A stretch of DNA of 10,024 bases, from positions 1-10,024 of the forward strand of contig CABSZR010000036.1 in assembly GCA_902482185.1 (NCBI GenBank), in the 5' to 3' direction. The translations under genes and the position numbers were made by a program. Below, one piece after another: positions 1 to 6,147 of this stretch; position 1 is the first letter of the stretch, and every line of letters starts with the position of its first letter. The DNA comes from an uncultured Collinsella sp. Its GTDB lineage: Bacteria > Actinomycetota > Coriobacteriia > Coriobacteriales > Coriobacteriaceae. The notes below the pieces were generated by a model. The model did no database searches. It worked only from the letters and a program-made list of their open reading frames with translations, and was not told the origin of the DNA.

Positions 1-462
<462 letters not shown>

Positions 463-464
463 AC

Positions 465-508
465 AAAAAAGAGGGAGACCCTTGAATCCTAAAACTCAAG
501 TGCCTCCC
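465..508 (-). terminator. Intrinsic terminator after rpmA, before obgE
   Basis: The minus strand reads GGGAGGCACTTGAG, a loop TTTTAGGA, then TTCAAGGGTCTCCC, then TCTTTTTT. The arms pair over 14 positions with one A/G mismatch and two G-U pairs. A run of six Ts (470-465) follows directly. This is a textbook rho-independent terminator. It lies 25 bases past the rpmA stop and ends only 16 bases before the obgE start, so it can act either as the end of the rplU-rpmA transcript or as an attenuator in front of obgE. Confidence 0.88.
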
Positions 509-533
509 ACATATGTGCTCTATGAAGGGTGAA

Positions 534-791
534 TTACGCGTTCGCGAGCGGGCGTACGCTGACCCTGTGCTTGATACCCTTGTGGAACTCAACGGTACCG
601 TCGACCAGCGCGAACAGCGTGTCGTCCTTGCCACGGCCAACGTTCTCACCCGGGTGGATGTGCGTGCCGTGCTGACGGACGAGAATCGTGCCCGTGGTTA
701 CCGTCTGGCCGGCATAGCGCTTCGTGCCAAGGCGCTGACCGCGGGAGTCACGGCCATTACGGGAGGAACCGAGTCCTTTTTTGTGTGCCAT
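534..791 (-). CDS. rpmA: 50S ribosomal protein L27 (bL27)
   Basis: This 85-residue protein is the full usual length of bL27, which sits near the peptidyl-transferase centre and reaches towards the tRNA ends with its N-terminal tail. It begins [16 protein letters not shown], continues with [12 protein letters not shown] and then [26 protein letters not shown], all diagnostic. There is no N-terminal extension of the kind cleaved by the protease Prp in Bacillota, and no prp gene lies between rplU and rpmA. The start ATG at 791 has only a modest GAGTAGG upstream. The gene is 33 bases downstream of rplU and surely cotranscribed with it; an intrinsic terminator follows. Confidence 0.98.
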   Translation of the reverse strand: MAHKKGLGSSRNGRDSRGQRLGTKRYAGQTVTTGTILVRQHGTHIHPGENVGRGKDDTLFALVDGTVEFHKGIKHRVSVRPLANA

Positions 792-824
792 TGTGTATAC
801 CTACTCTTTCGTTACGAGTGTAAT

Positions 825-1199
825 CTACTCGGCGACGGGAGCCTCGGCAACAGCCTCAGCCTCTGCCTTGACAGCCTTCTTGGCGCGGGAGGTAGCCTGA
901 ACCTTCACGATCTTCAGCTTGGTCAGCTGCTGACGGTGACCCTTCAGACGACGATAGCGCTTGCGCTTGTGGAACTTGAAGACCAGCTGCTTCTCGCCCT
1001 TGAACTGCTCAACGATCTGAGCGGTAACCTTGGCCTTGGCCAGCTTGTCGGGATCGGTGACGATCTTCTTACCATCGTTGAGGAAGATAACCGGCAGGGT
1101 GATCTTATCGCCCTCATTGCCCTCGATCTTCTCGACGGTGATGACATCGTCGGTGGCGACCTTGTACTGCTTGCCGCCCGTGTTAACGATTGCGTACAT
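825..1199 (-). CDS. rplU: 50S ribosomal protein L21 (bL21)
   Basis: bL21 binds 23S rRNA in the large subunit. The 124-residue product starts MYAIVNTGGKQYKV, the family's invariant opening, and contains the basic RNA-binding block KFHKRKRYRRLKGHRQQLT near residues 75-95. I chose the ATG at 1199 and not the in-frame ATG at 1220. The family begins at MYAIV, and the GAAGGG Shine-Dalgarno lies inside the longer version, eight to nine bases before 1199. The core family ends around residue 103; here an Ala/Glu/Lys-rich tail of about 20 residues follows (KAVKAEAEAVAEAPVAE). Such tails occur in other actinobacterial L21 proteins and are probably disordered. A promoter sits directly upstream; rpmA follows after 33 bases. 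Confidence 0.97.
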   Translation of the reverse strand: MYAIVNTGGKQYKVATDDVITVEKIEGNEGDKITLPVIFLNDGKKIVTDPDKLAKAKVTAQIVEQFKGEKQLVFKFHKRKRYRRLKGHRQQLTKLKIVKVQATSRAKKAVKAEAEAVAEAPVAE

Positions 1200-1241
1200 G
1201 TTTACTTGCCCTTCATGCATCAGTTAGTGCAACAGCCGAAT

Positions 1242-1270
1242 ATAGTAGCAGGCGAAAATACCCCCGTCAA
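1242..1270 (-). promoter_or_regulatory. Probable sigma70-type promoter for rplU-rpmA
   Basis: The minus strand carries TTGACG (1270-1265), a spacer of exactly 17 bases, and TACTAT (1247-1242). This matches the vegetative consensus at five of six and four of six positions. The overlapping TATATT at 1244-1239 is an alternative -10 with a longer, poorer spacer. The predicted start of transcription is near 1235, giving a leader of about 36 bases before the rplU ATG. The -35 box overlaps the TGA stop of the DUF2344 gene. No terminator is visible here, so transcripts from the upstream operon may also run through. Confidence 0.68.
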
Positions 1271-2079
1271 CGAGTATGTGGAGCAAATCCACAAGTTCGC
1301 ACAGGTATGGGGCTGACGAGTCGGCCCTCGTCGTCCTCGCATGCTTGATTCTGACGCTCGACATCGTAGGAGCAGATGGTCACGAGGTCTTGCATACCGG
1401 TGGAAACAATAGGTGCATCCACGCCCGGGGTCAAGCCCTGCAACAAAACATCAGCAGCGGAAAGCAAAATTTCCGGACGCATGGAGCCCTCGTTGTCGGC
1501 ATGGGTGTCGAGCATGAGTACCAAATGGTTCGGGCGCTCCCCCGCCGTGAGCTCATAGCCCACGAGTGTGTGATCCAAATCCAAGCGCTTGCTCTTTTTG
1601 CCGCGCGCGTAGTCGATGCCATGGCCCGCGCGCAGCGTGTCGATCGCACGACGCACCTCGTCGGCGCTTACGGGCGCCTCGGGATCCAAGTGCAGATCGA
1701 TGCGATACGACAGGCGCGTGAGCTGCGCCGTCAATGCCGGCGTGCGCACGTCGATGTACGCCGCCTCGATGGGCGCCAGATCGGCCGGAGACGCCGCAGC
1801 CAGGCGCCCAAACGCCTCGTCGAGCGCCACGAACTCGGTCATAAACAGGTCATACCACTCGCAGGTCGAAGACGTACCCACCGGCAGCGCCGAAGAGAAG
1901 CCCACGCGCATGTGCGGAGAGAAGCCCTGCGTGACGGCATAGGGAAGTCCCGCACGGCGCACGATGCGCTCAATGGTATGGATTACTTCGAGATGGCCCA
2001 GGTACTTAAGGCGATCGCGCTTGCCATAGCGAACACGAAGCCTAAAGAGCGAGGGGTTGTCGGTCAGGCGCTCACTCAT
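1267..2079 (-). CDS. DUF2344 / TIGR03936 radical SAM-linked protein
   Basis: The product has 270 residues. The N-terminal third fits the family named radical SAM-linked protein (TIGR03936, DUF2344). Residues 12-32 resemble its R-x-RYxKxxxLKYLGHLE block. Residues 42-77 contain RAGLPYAVTQGFSPHMRVGF, then SALPVGTSS and CEWYDL, the family's best conserved stretch. The rest is more variable. In other genomes this protein is either fused to, or encoded immediately after, a TIGR03960 radical SAM protein. Here the ATG overlaps the stop of that gene in an ATGA of 4 bp, implying translational coupling and a shared task. No catalytic motif is evident and no membrane segment is present, so it should be cytoplasmic. 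The molecular function is not known to me. The rplU promoter begins at its stop codon. Confidence 0.88.
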   Translation of the reverse strand: MSERLTDNPSLFRLRVRYGKRDRLKYLGHLEVIHTIERIVRRAGLPYAVTQGFSPHMRVGFSSALPVGTSSTCEWYDLFMTEFVALDEAFGRLAAASPADLAPIEAAYIDVRTPALTAQLTRLSYRIDLHLDPEAPVSADEVRRAIDTLRAGHGIDYARGKKSKRLDLDHTLVGYELTAGERPNHLVLMLDTHADNEGSMRPEILLSAADVLLQGLTPGVDAPIVSTGMQDLVTICSYDVERQNQACEDDEGRLVSPIPVRTCGFAPHTR

Positions 2080-3953
2080 GCGCGATCACCCATCAATACA
2101 TTCTTGGCGTGGAGCGTGGGGCAGATTCCGCAGCCGGTGCACGACGTGCGGGTGCAGTCGGGAGTCGTGACGCCCTCGAGCGAGCGACGGTACTCGCGCT
2201 CGAGGAAGCCGCGCGAGCAGCCGGGGCTCACGTGCTCCCACGGCAGGCGCCAGTCCAACTCGTAGGGCAGGTGCACGAGCTCATTGAGGTCGATGCCGTT
2301 TTTGGCAGCAGCTTCCTTCCAGTTATCGAGCGAGAAATGCTCTACCCAGGCGTCAAAGCGAGAGCCCGAGCGCCAAGCGTCGATGATGACGGGCGTCATG
2401 TCACGACCGGCGCGGGACAGCGCAGCCTCGATGAGCGAAGTCTCGGCATCGTGGTAATGCACACGGACGGCACGGTTGCGAACGCTCGTGATAAGCAGCT
2501 TCTGGCGACGCTTGACGTCGTCGTAGTCGAGCTGCGGGCACCACTGGAACGGCGTGGCAGCCTTGGGGATAAAGACCGAAACCGAGATGGACACCGAGAT
2601 CGAGCCGCGACGAGCCTTGGGCACCACGGAACGACCGAGCTCCAGCACGTGATCGGCCAGATTGGCGATGGCCACGATGTCCTCGTCGCGCTCGCCGGGA
2701 AGGCCCATCATAAAGTAGAGCTTCATGCGGTTCCAGCCGGCCTCGAAGGCCGCCTTGGCCGCACGGTCCAGGTCCTCCTCGGTCACGTTCTTGTTAATGA
2801 TGTCGCGCATGCGCTGGCTGCCGGCCTCGGGCGCGAACGTCAGGCCGCCCTTCTTTTCGCCGGCGACCGACTCGGCCATATCAACGCCAAACGAGTCCAA
2901 GCGCTGCGACGGAATGGACACGCGAATGCCCGTGTCCTCCAGGCGACGGTTGAGCCTGCCGAGCACGTCGCGAATGCAGGAGTGGTCGGTCGTGGAGAGC
3001 GAGGTCAGCGACACCTCGTCATAGCCGGTCTTTTCCAGACCCTGAATCACCGACGAGACGATCTGGTCGGCCGAGCGCTCGCGCACCGGGCGATACGTCA
3101 TGCCGGCCTGGCAAAAACGACAGCCGCGGGCGCAGCCGCGCAGAATCTCGATAGACAGGCGGTCGTGGACCAGCTGCGCATAGGGTACGCACGACTGCGA
3201 CAGCGGATTCGTGGCGCCGAAATCCTCGACGACACGCTTGTAGACCACGGTCGGCGCATCCTTGCCCTCACGCGGCACGGTGTAGCCATGCGGCGAGCAG
3301 GGCTCGTCGTGACGAACCTCATAGAGCGACGGCACGTAGTTGCCGGCAATGGATGCAAGCTGCTCAACAATCTGCGCGCGCGGGACCCCTTCGTCACGCA
3401 GGCGGCGATGCAGCTGACAGGTCTCGAGCAGCGATTCCTCGCCCTCGCCGATGAGGATGGCATCGAAGAAAGCCGCGTACGGCTCGGGGTTGTACACCGA
3501 GGGGCCGCCGGCGATGATGATGGGGTCGTCTTCGCCTCGGTCGGCCGCTAACAGCGGAATGCCAGCGAGGTCGAGTGCCTCGAGGAAGTTCGTCACCGCC
3601 ATCTCGTGCGGCACATGCAGACCGACGATATCAAACGAAGCGACCGGCGCTGCACCCTCGAGCGACAGCAGCGGAATACCCGCCTCGCGCATGGCGTCAC
3701 CCATATCGGGCCACGGCACATAGCCACGCTCACAGGAGATGCCCTCGGCCTGGTTAAGGATGTTGTAGAGGATGGCGATGCCCTGGTTGGGCAGACCAAC
3801 CTCGTACACATCCGGGTAGATCAGGCAGCAACGGTAGTCGGCATCGGCTTTGGAAAGCGTGCCCCACTCGTGATCGATATAGCGACTCGGCTTCTCGACC
3901 TTGGCGAGCAACGGCTCAATTAAATGAAAACAATCTTGGTATGCAACGCGCAA
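2076..3953 (-). CDS. TIGR03960-family radical SAM protein with B12-binding-like N-terminus
   Basis: The product is a 625-residue cytoplasmic enzyme of unknown substrate. Residues about 40-200 form a Rossmann-like cobalamin-binding-type domain (YPDVYEVGLPNQG, then DIVGLHVPHEM, IIIAGGPSVYNPEPYA, ILIGEGEE). It lacks an obvious DxHxxG histidine loop, so B12 binding is uncertain. The radical SAM core follows, with the cluster motif C274-x3-C278-x2-C281 (RGCARGCRFCQAG), FAPEAGSQRMRD at 373-384 and the family's PFQW segment at 468-471. The C-terminus has a second cysteine group, C600, C605, C608 and C611, which could hold another Fe-S cluster or a metal. The start is TTG at 3953, with AGGGG seven bases upstream built into the preceding stop codon; no better start exists. 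The gene is coupled to the DUF2344 gene downstream. Family assignment is strong; the reaction is unknown. Confidence 0.9.
   Translation of the reverse strand: MRVAYQDCFHLIEPLLAKVEKPSRYIDHEWGTLSKADADYRCCLIYPDVYEVGLPNQGIAILYNILNQAEGISCERGYVPWPDMGDAMREAGIPLLSLEGAAPVASFDIVGLHVPHEMAVTNFLEALDLAGIPLLAADRGEDDPIIIAGGPSVYNPEPYAAFFDAILIGEGEESLLETCQLHRRLRDEGVPRAQIVEQLASIAGNYVPSLYEVRHDEPCSPHGYTVPREGKDAPTVVYKRVVEDFGATNPLSQSCVPYAQLVHDRLSIEILRGCARGCRFCQAGMTYRPVRERSADQIVSSVIQGLEKTGYDEVSLTSLSTTDHSCIRDVLGRLNRRLEDTGIRVSIPSQRLDSFGVDMAESVAGEKKGGLTFAPEAGSQRMRDIINKNVTEEDLDRAAKAAFEAGWNRMKLYFMMGLPGERDEDIVAIANLADHVLELGRSVVPKARRGSISVSISVSVFIPKAATPFQWCPQLDYDDVKRRQKLLITSVRNRAVRVHYHDAETSLIEAALSRAGRDMTPVIIDAWRSGSRFDAWVEHFSLDNWKEAAAKNGIDLNELVHLPYELDWRLPWEHVSPGCSRGFLEREYRRSLEGVTTPDCTRTSCTGCGICPTLHAKNVLMGDRA
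2580..2603 (-). repeat. 12-base tandem duplication inside the radical SAM gene
   Basis: Two adjacent 12-base units, 2603-2592 and 2591-2580, match at 10 of 12 positions and encode SISV twice (residues 451-458). They come just before the conserved FIPK...TPFQW segment. The reading frame is kept. It may be a small insertion specific to this lineage or simply a chance beta-strand repeat. Confidence 0.5.
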
Positions 3954-3963
3954 CGGAAAACCC

Positions 3964-4893
3964 CTAAGCAGCGAGATCTGATGCGTCCTGATAGGACGCC
4001 ATAGGACGGGTAGCGCCCGCGACCGTGGTCACCAGATCGCGAACGCGGGAGAACGTGGCAGTGACCACCTCGTTGGCACGGCTGTAGTCGACATCGCGCT
4101 CGTAGAGCGAAACGAGCGCACGGCCCATGCCATAGGTGCCCGCGGCAGCAGTGAGCGCCTTGACGGCAAACCCAATATGCGGCGTCTGCTTGACGAGCGC
4201 GCGGGTGACCGCGCGGATCACAAGACCGCCGGCAAGCACGCCCGCGACCTCGTAGCCGCGCTCGGGCTTAATGCCGCGTCCAAAGACGGCAGCGAGCTCA
4301 AAGAGCATGCCCACCTGCGCCAGCGCCATAACGGGATAATCGGCGCCCGGCAAAAACACCAGTGCACCGGTCGCCATATTGGTGAGCGCGCACGAGGTGA
4401 TGATACGATTGGCGGCCGCGATGCGCATGAAGGCAAAGTTCGCCGCAAAAGCCGTTTCCTTGTCGGTGCGATCGAGAATCCAGCGAGCAAGCGTCTCGAG
4501 CAGATACGTCTTATCGGTTGCCGCTACCACGCCAAGCATGGGCGTGGACTCCTCGATAAACGGCACCTCCACAGCAGACTCGGCAAGCACGCACACGGGC
4601 GCGCCGGCGATCACGAGCTCCTGCACGGCACTCTCCAAGCGGTCGGAACCACACGAGAGCACCAGCACCACATCGGTATCGGTCTTTGGAACAATTCGCT
4701 CCTCCCCCAGACGCTCGACGCGCACAATGCCCGAGGTCGTCTGCGGCACAAAGGCATCACGCACCGTCTCGGCCAGAAAGCGCGAGGCAGACGAATCCAG
4801 ATAGACCGAGACGCGCACCGGCGTATCGGAATCCTTCTTAACGGACGCGCCCATCTTAAAAGCGCGGGTCAGCTTATCTACGGGAATTTTCAT
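3964..4893 (-). CDS. Unknown protein, possible DUF697-like membrane domain
   Basis: I do not recognise this 309-residue protein. Residues about 26-140 read like an alpha/beta Rossmann-type domain: a strand VRVSVYLDSS, a second strand DTDVVLVLSCGS (72-83), then AGAPVCVLAESA (96-107). It has no P-loop or other nucleotide motif. The C-terminal half (about 155-262) is rich in Ala, Gly and Leu with helices long enough to enter a membrane. Its pattern, PGADYPVMALAQVGMLFELA, then FGRG, TPHIG and an Ala/Gly-rich AAAGTYGMGRA, recalls DUF697, a domain often attached to Era-like GTPases. That link is by eye and tentative. The ATG at 4893 has a clear GGAGG eight bases upstream. The gene sits 18 bases after rodA and 10 before the radical SAM gene, so it is cotranscribed with both. 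A role linked to the envelope or to the radical SAM pair is only a guess. Confidence 0.75.
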   Translation of the reverse strand: MKIPVDKLTRAFKMGASVKKDSDTPVRVSVYLDSSASRFLAETVRDAFVPQTTSGIVRVERLGEERIVPKTDTDVVLVLSCGSDRLESAVQELVIAGAPVCVLAESAVEVPFIEESTPMLGVVAATDKTYLLETLARWILDRTDKETAFAANFAFMRIAAANRIITSCALTNMATGALVFLPGADYPVMALAQVGMLFELAAVFGRGIKPERGYEVAGVLAGGLVIRAVTRALVKQTPHIGFAVKALTAAAGTYGMGRALVSLYERDVDYSRANEVVTATFSRVRDLVTTVAGATRPMASYQDASDLAA

Positions 4894-4911
4894 AGCAAAC
4901 CCCTCCAGCGG

Positions 4912-6138
4912 TTACGCGGCGCCCGAACGATGCCGCCATATGGATTGTACGATACCCACCGTCAGCAGCTGAATCATCATCGAAGACGAACCGAAGCTAA
5001 TAAACGGTAGCGGAATACCGGTAATCGGCATCATGCCGATGCACATGCCGATGTTTTCGAAGGTCTGGAACGCCCACATGCCAACGATGCCAACACACGA
5101 AAGACGCAAAAACAGGGACTCGCACTTAAAGGCGACGCGAATCGTCGAAAAGATCAACAGCACGTAGAGGCACAGGAGCAAAAAGGAACCGCAAAAGCCA
5201 AAGGTCTCGGACAGGAAGGCGAAGACGAAGTCGGTGTGGAACTCAGGCAGAAAGCCGCCGGCCGACTGCGTCGCATGGCCCAAACCCTTACCAAAGAAGC
5301 CGCCCGAGCCAACGGCGATAAGCGACTGCTGCAGGTTGTAGGCATCGTCCGAATCGGCATTATCGGGGTCGATAAAGACCGTCAGACGGTTCATCTGGTA
5401 CTGCTTGATGAGCACATCGTGGCCGAGCAACGAATCAAAGACCGAATCAAGCGCCAGAACGAGGGCCACCAGGCCCACGAGCAGGGCCAGGGTCGACAGC
5501 ACCCATTCGCGGCGTGCACCGCTCATACAAATGACGATGGCGCCCGAAACAAGCACGACCAGGCCCGAGCCCAGGTCGCCCATGGCAACGACGGCCAAAA
5601 ACGGAATGGACAGCATGCCGCAGAGCTTGACGTAGTCGCGAACGGTATCGATGCGACCGTTATACTGCGAGCCAAGCGTAGCAATAAAGAAGATGGTGAT
5701 GAGCTTGGCAAGCTCAACCGGCTGGAATGTCAAGCCGATACCGGGAATCTTGATCCAGCCCGTCATGCCCAGACCGCCCGTATAGGACAGACCTGGAATC
5801 TTGGGCGAGAGGATCACGATCAGGTCGATGACGAGCAACGCCGTCGAGAAATTGGAAATACCGCGCAGGTCGGTACGCCAGACCAGCACCGCCAGCACCG
5901 TACCGATTCCAATTCCCAGCAGATGGCGTGAGAACGAAGCGTCGGCCTTAAACTGCGAAGCCGACCAGATAATGATGGCACCGTAGGCGACGAGGGCCAC
6001 AGTAGCCACGAGCACACCGATATGCACCTTTTGGCGAAACGTGCCGCGCGAGGCCGAAAGTTGCTTGTTGACACGGTCCAGGCTGCTACGGGAACCGGTT
6101 TTAGTTGAGCGGAACAGGTCCGCCGGCGAAAAATCCAT
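4912..6138 (-). CDS. rodA: Rod-shape SEDS peptidoglycan polymerase RodA
   Basis: RodA polymerises lipid II into glycan strands in the inner membrane as partner of PBP2 in the Rod complex. The 408-residue product has a cytoplasmic N-terminus of about 38 residues and roughly ten membrane segments. SEDS landmarks are GWIKIPGIGLTFQPVELAKL (127-146), NRLTVFIDP (250-258), QSLIAVGSGGFFGKGLG (271-287), FLPEFHTDFVFAFLSE (296-311) and GIPLPFISFGSSS (374-386). D303 in HTDFVF aligns with the aspartate thought to be catalytic in RodA/FtsW. Some usually fixed residues differ: QPVE for QPSE and SFGSSS for SYGGSS. Position next to mrdA and the mre genes favours RodA over FtsW or SpoVE. The ATG has AGGAGG five bases upstream, and that motif overlaps the mrdA stop. 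The N-terminal extension is longer than in E. coli RodA. Confidence 0.94.
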   Translation of the reverse strand: MDFSPADLFRSTKTGSRSSLDRVNKQLSASRGTFRQKVHIGVLVATVALVAYGAIIIWSASQFKADASFSRHLLGIGIGTVLAVLVWRTDLRGISNFSTALLVIDLIVILSPKIPGLSYTGGLGMTGWIKIPGIGLTFQPVELAKLITIFFIATLGSQYNGRIDTVRDYVKLCGMLSIPFLAVVAMGDLGSGLVVLVSGAIVICMSGARREWVLSTLALLVGLVALVLALDSVFDSLLGHDVLIKQYQMNRLTVFIDPDNADSDDAYNLQQSLIAVGSGGFFGKGLGHATQSAGGFLPEFHTDFVFAFLSETFGFCGSFLLLCLYVLLIFSTIRVAFKCESLFLRLSCVGIVGMWAFQTFENIGMCIGMMPITGIPLPFISFGSSSMMIQLLTVGIVQSIWRHRSGAA

Positions 6139-6147
6139 CGCAACCTC

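Noticed and set aside
792..824. Possible hairpin between rplU and rpmA (ACTC...GAGT)
   Set aside because: Only four base pairs and no T-run; too weak for a terminator or processing site.
1200..1220. Longer bL21 starting at the ATG at 1220
   Set aside because: It would add MHEGQVN before the invariant MYAIV start, and it would translate through the ribosome site for the 1199 start.
1200..1241. Autoregulatory leader RNA for rplU
   Set aside because: The predicted leader is only about 36 bases and shows no convincing stem; TGCA...TGCA pairing is too short.
1276..2265. A 329-codon plus-strand open frame across the DUF2344 gene
   Set aside because: Low-complexity basic translation without family features; it spans two genuine genes on the other strand.
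2109..3551. A 480-codon open frame on the plus strand opposite the radical SAM gene
   Set aside because: Its translation is rich in Arg, Ala, Gly and His with no recognisable motif, and the opposite strand encodes a clear radical SAM protein. It is a GC-rich antisense shadow.
4177..5010. Plus-strand open frame covering the 5' part of the unknown gene and the end of rodA
   Set aside because: The Arg/His/Gly-rich product is typical of antisense frames here, and rodA is certain on the minus strand. I considered whether the unknown gene itself was the shadow. Its good Shine-Dalgarno site, fit into the operon spacing and natural protein composition argue it is real.
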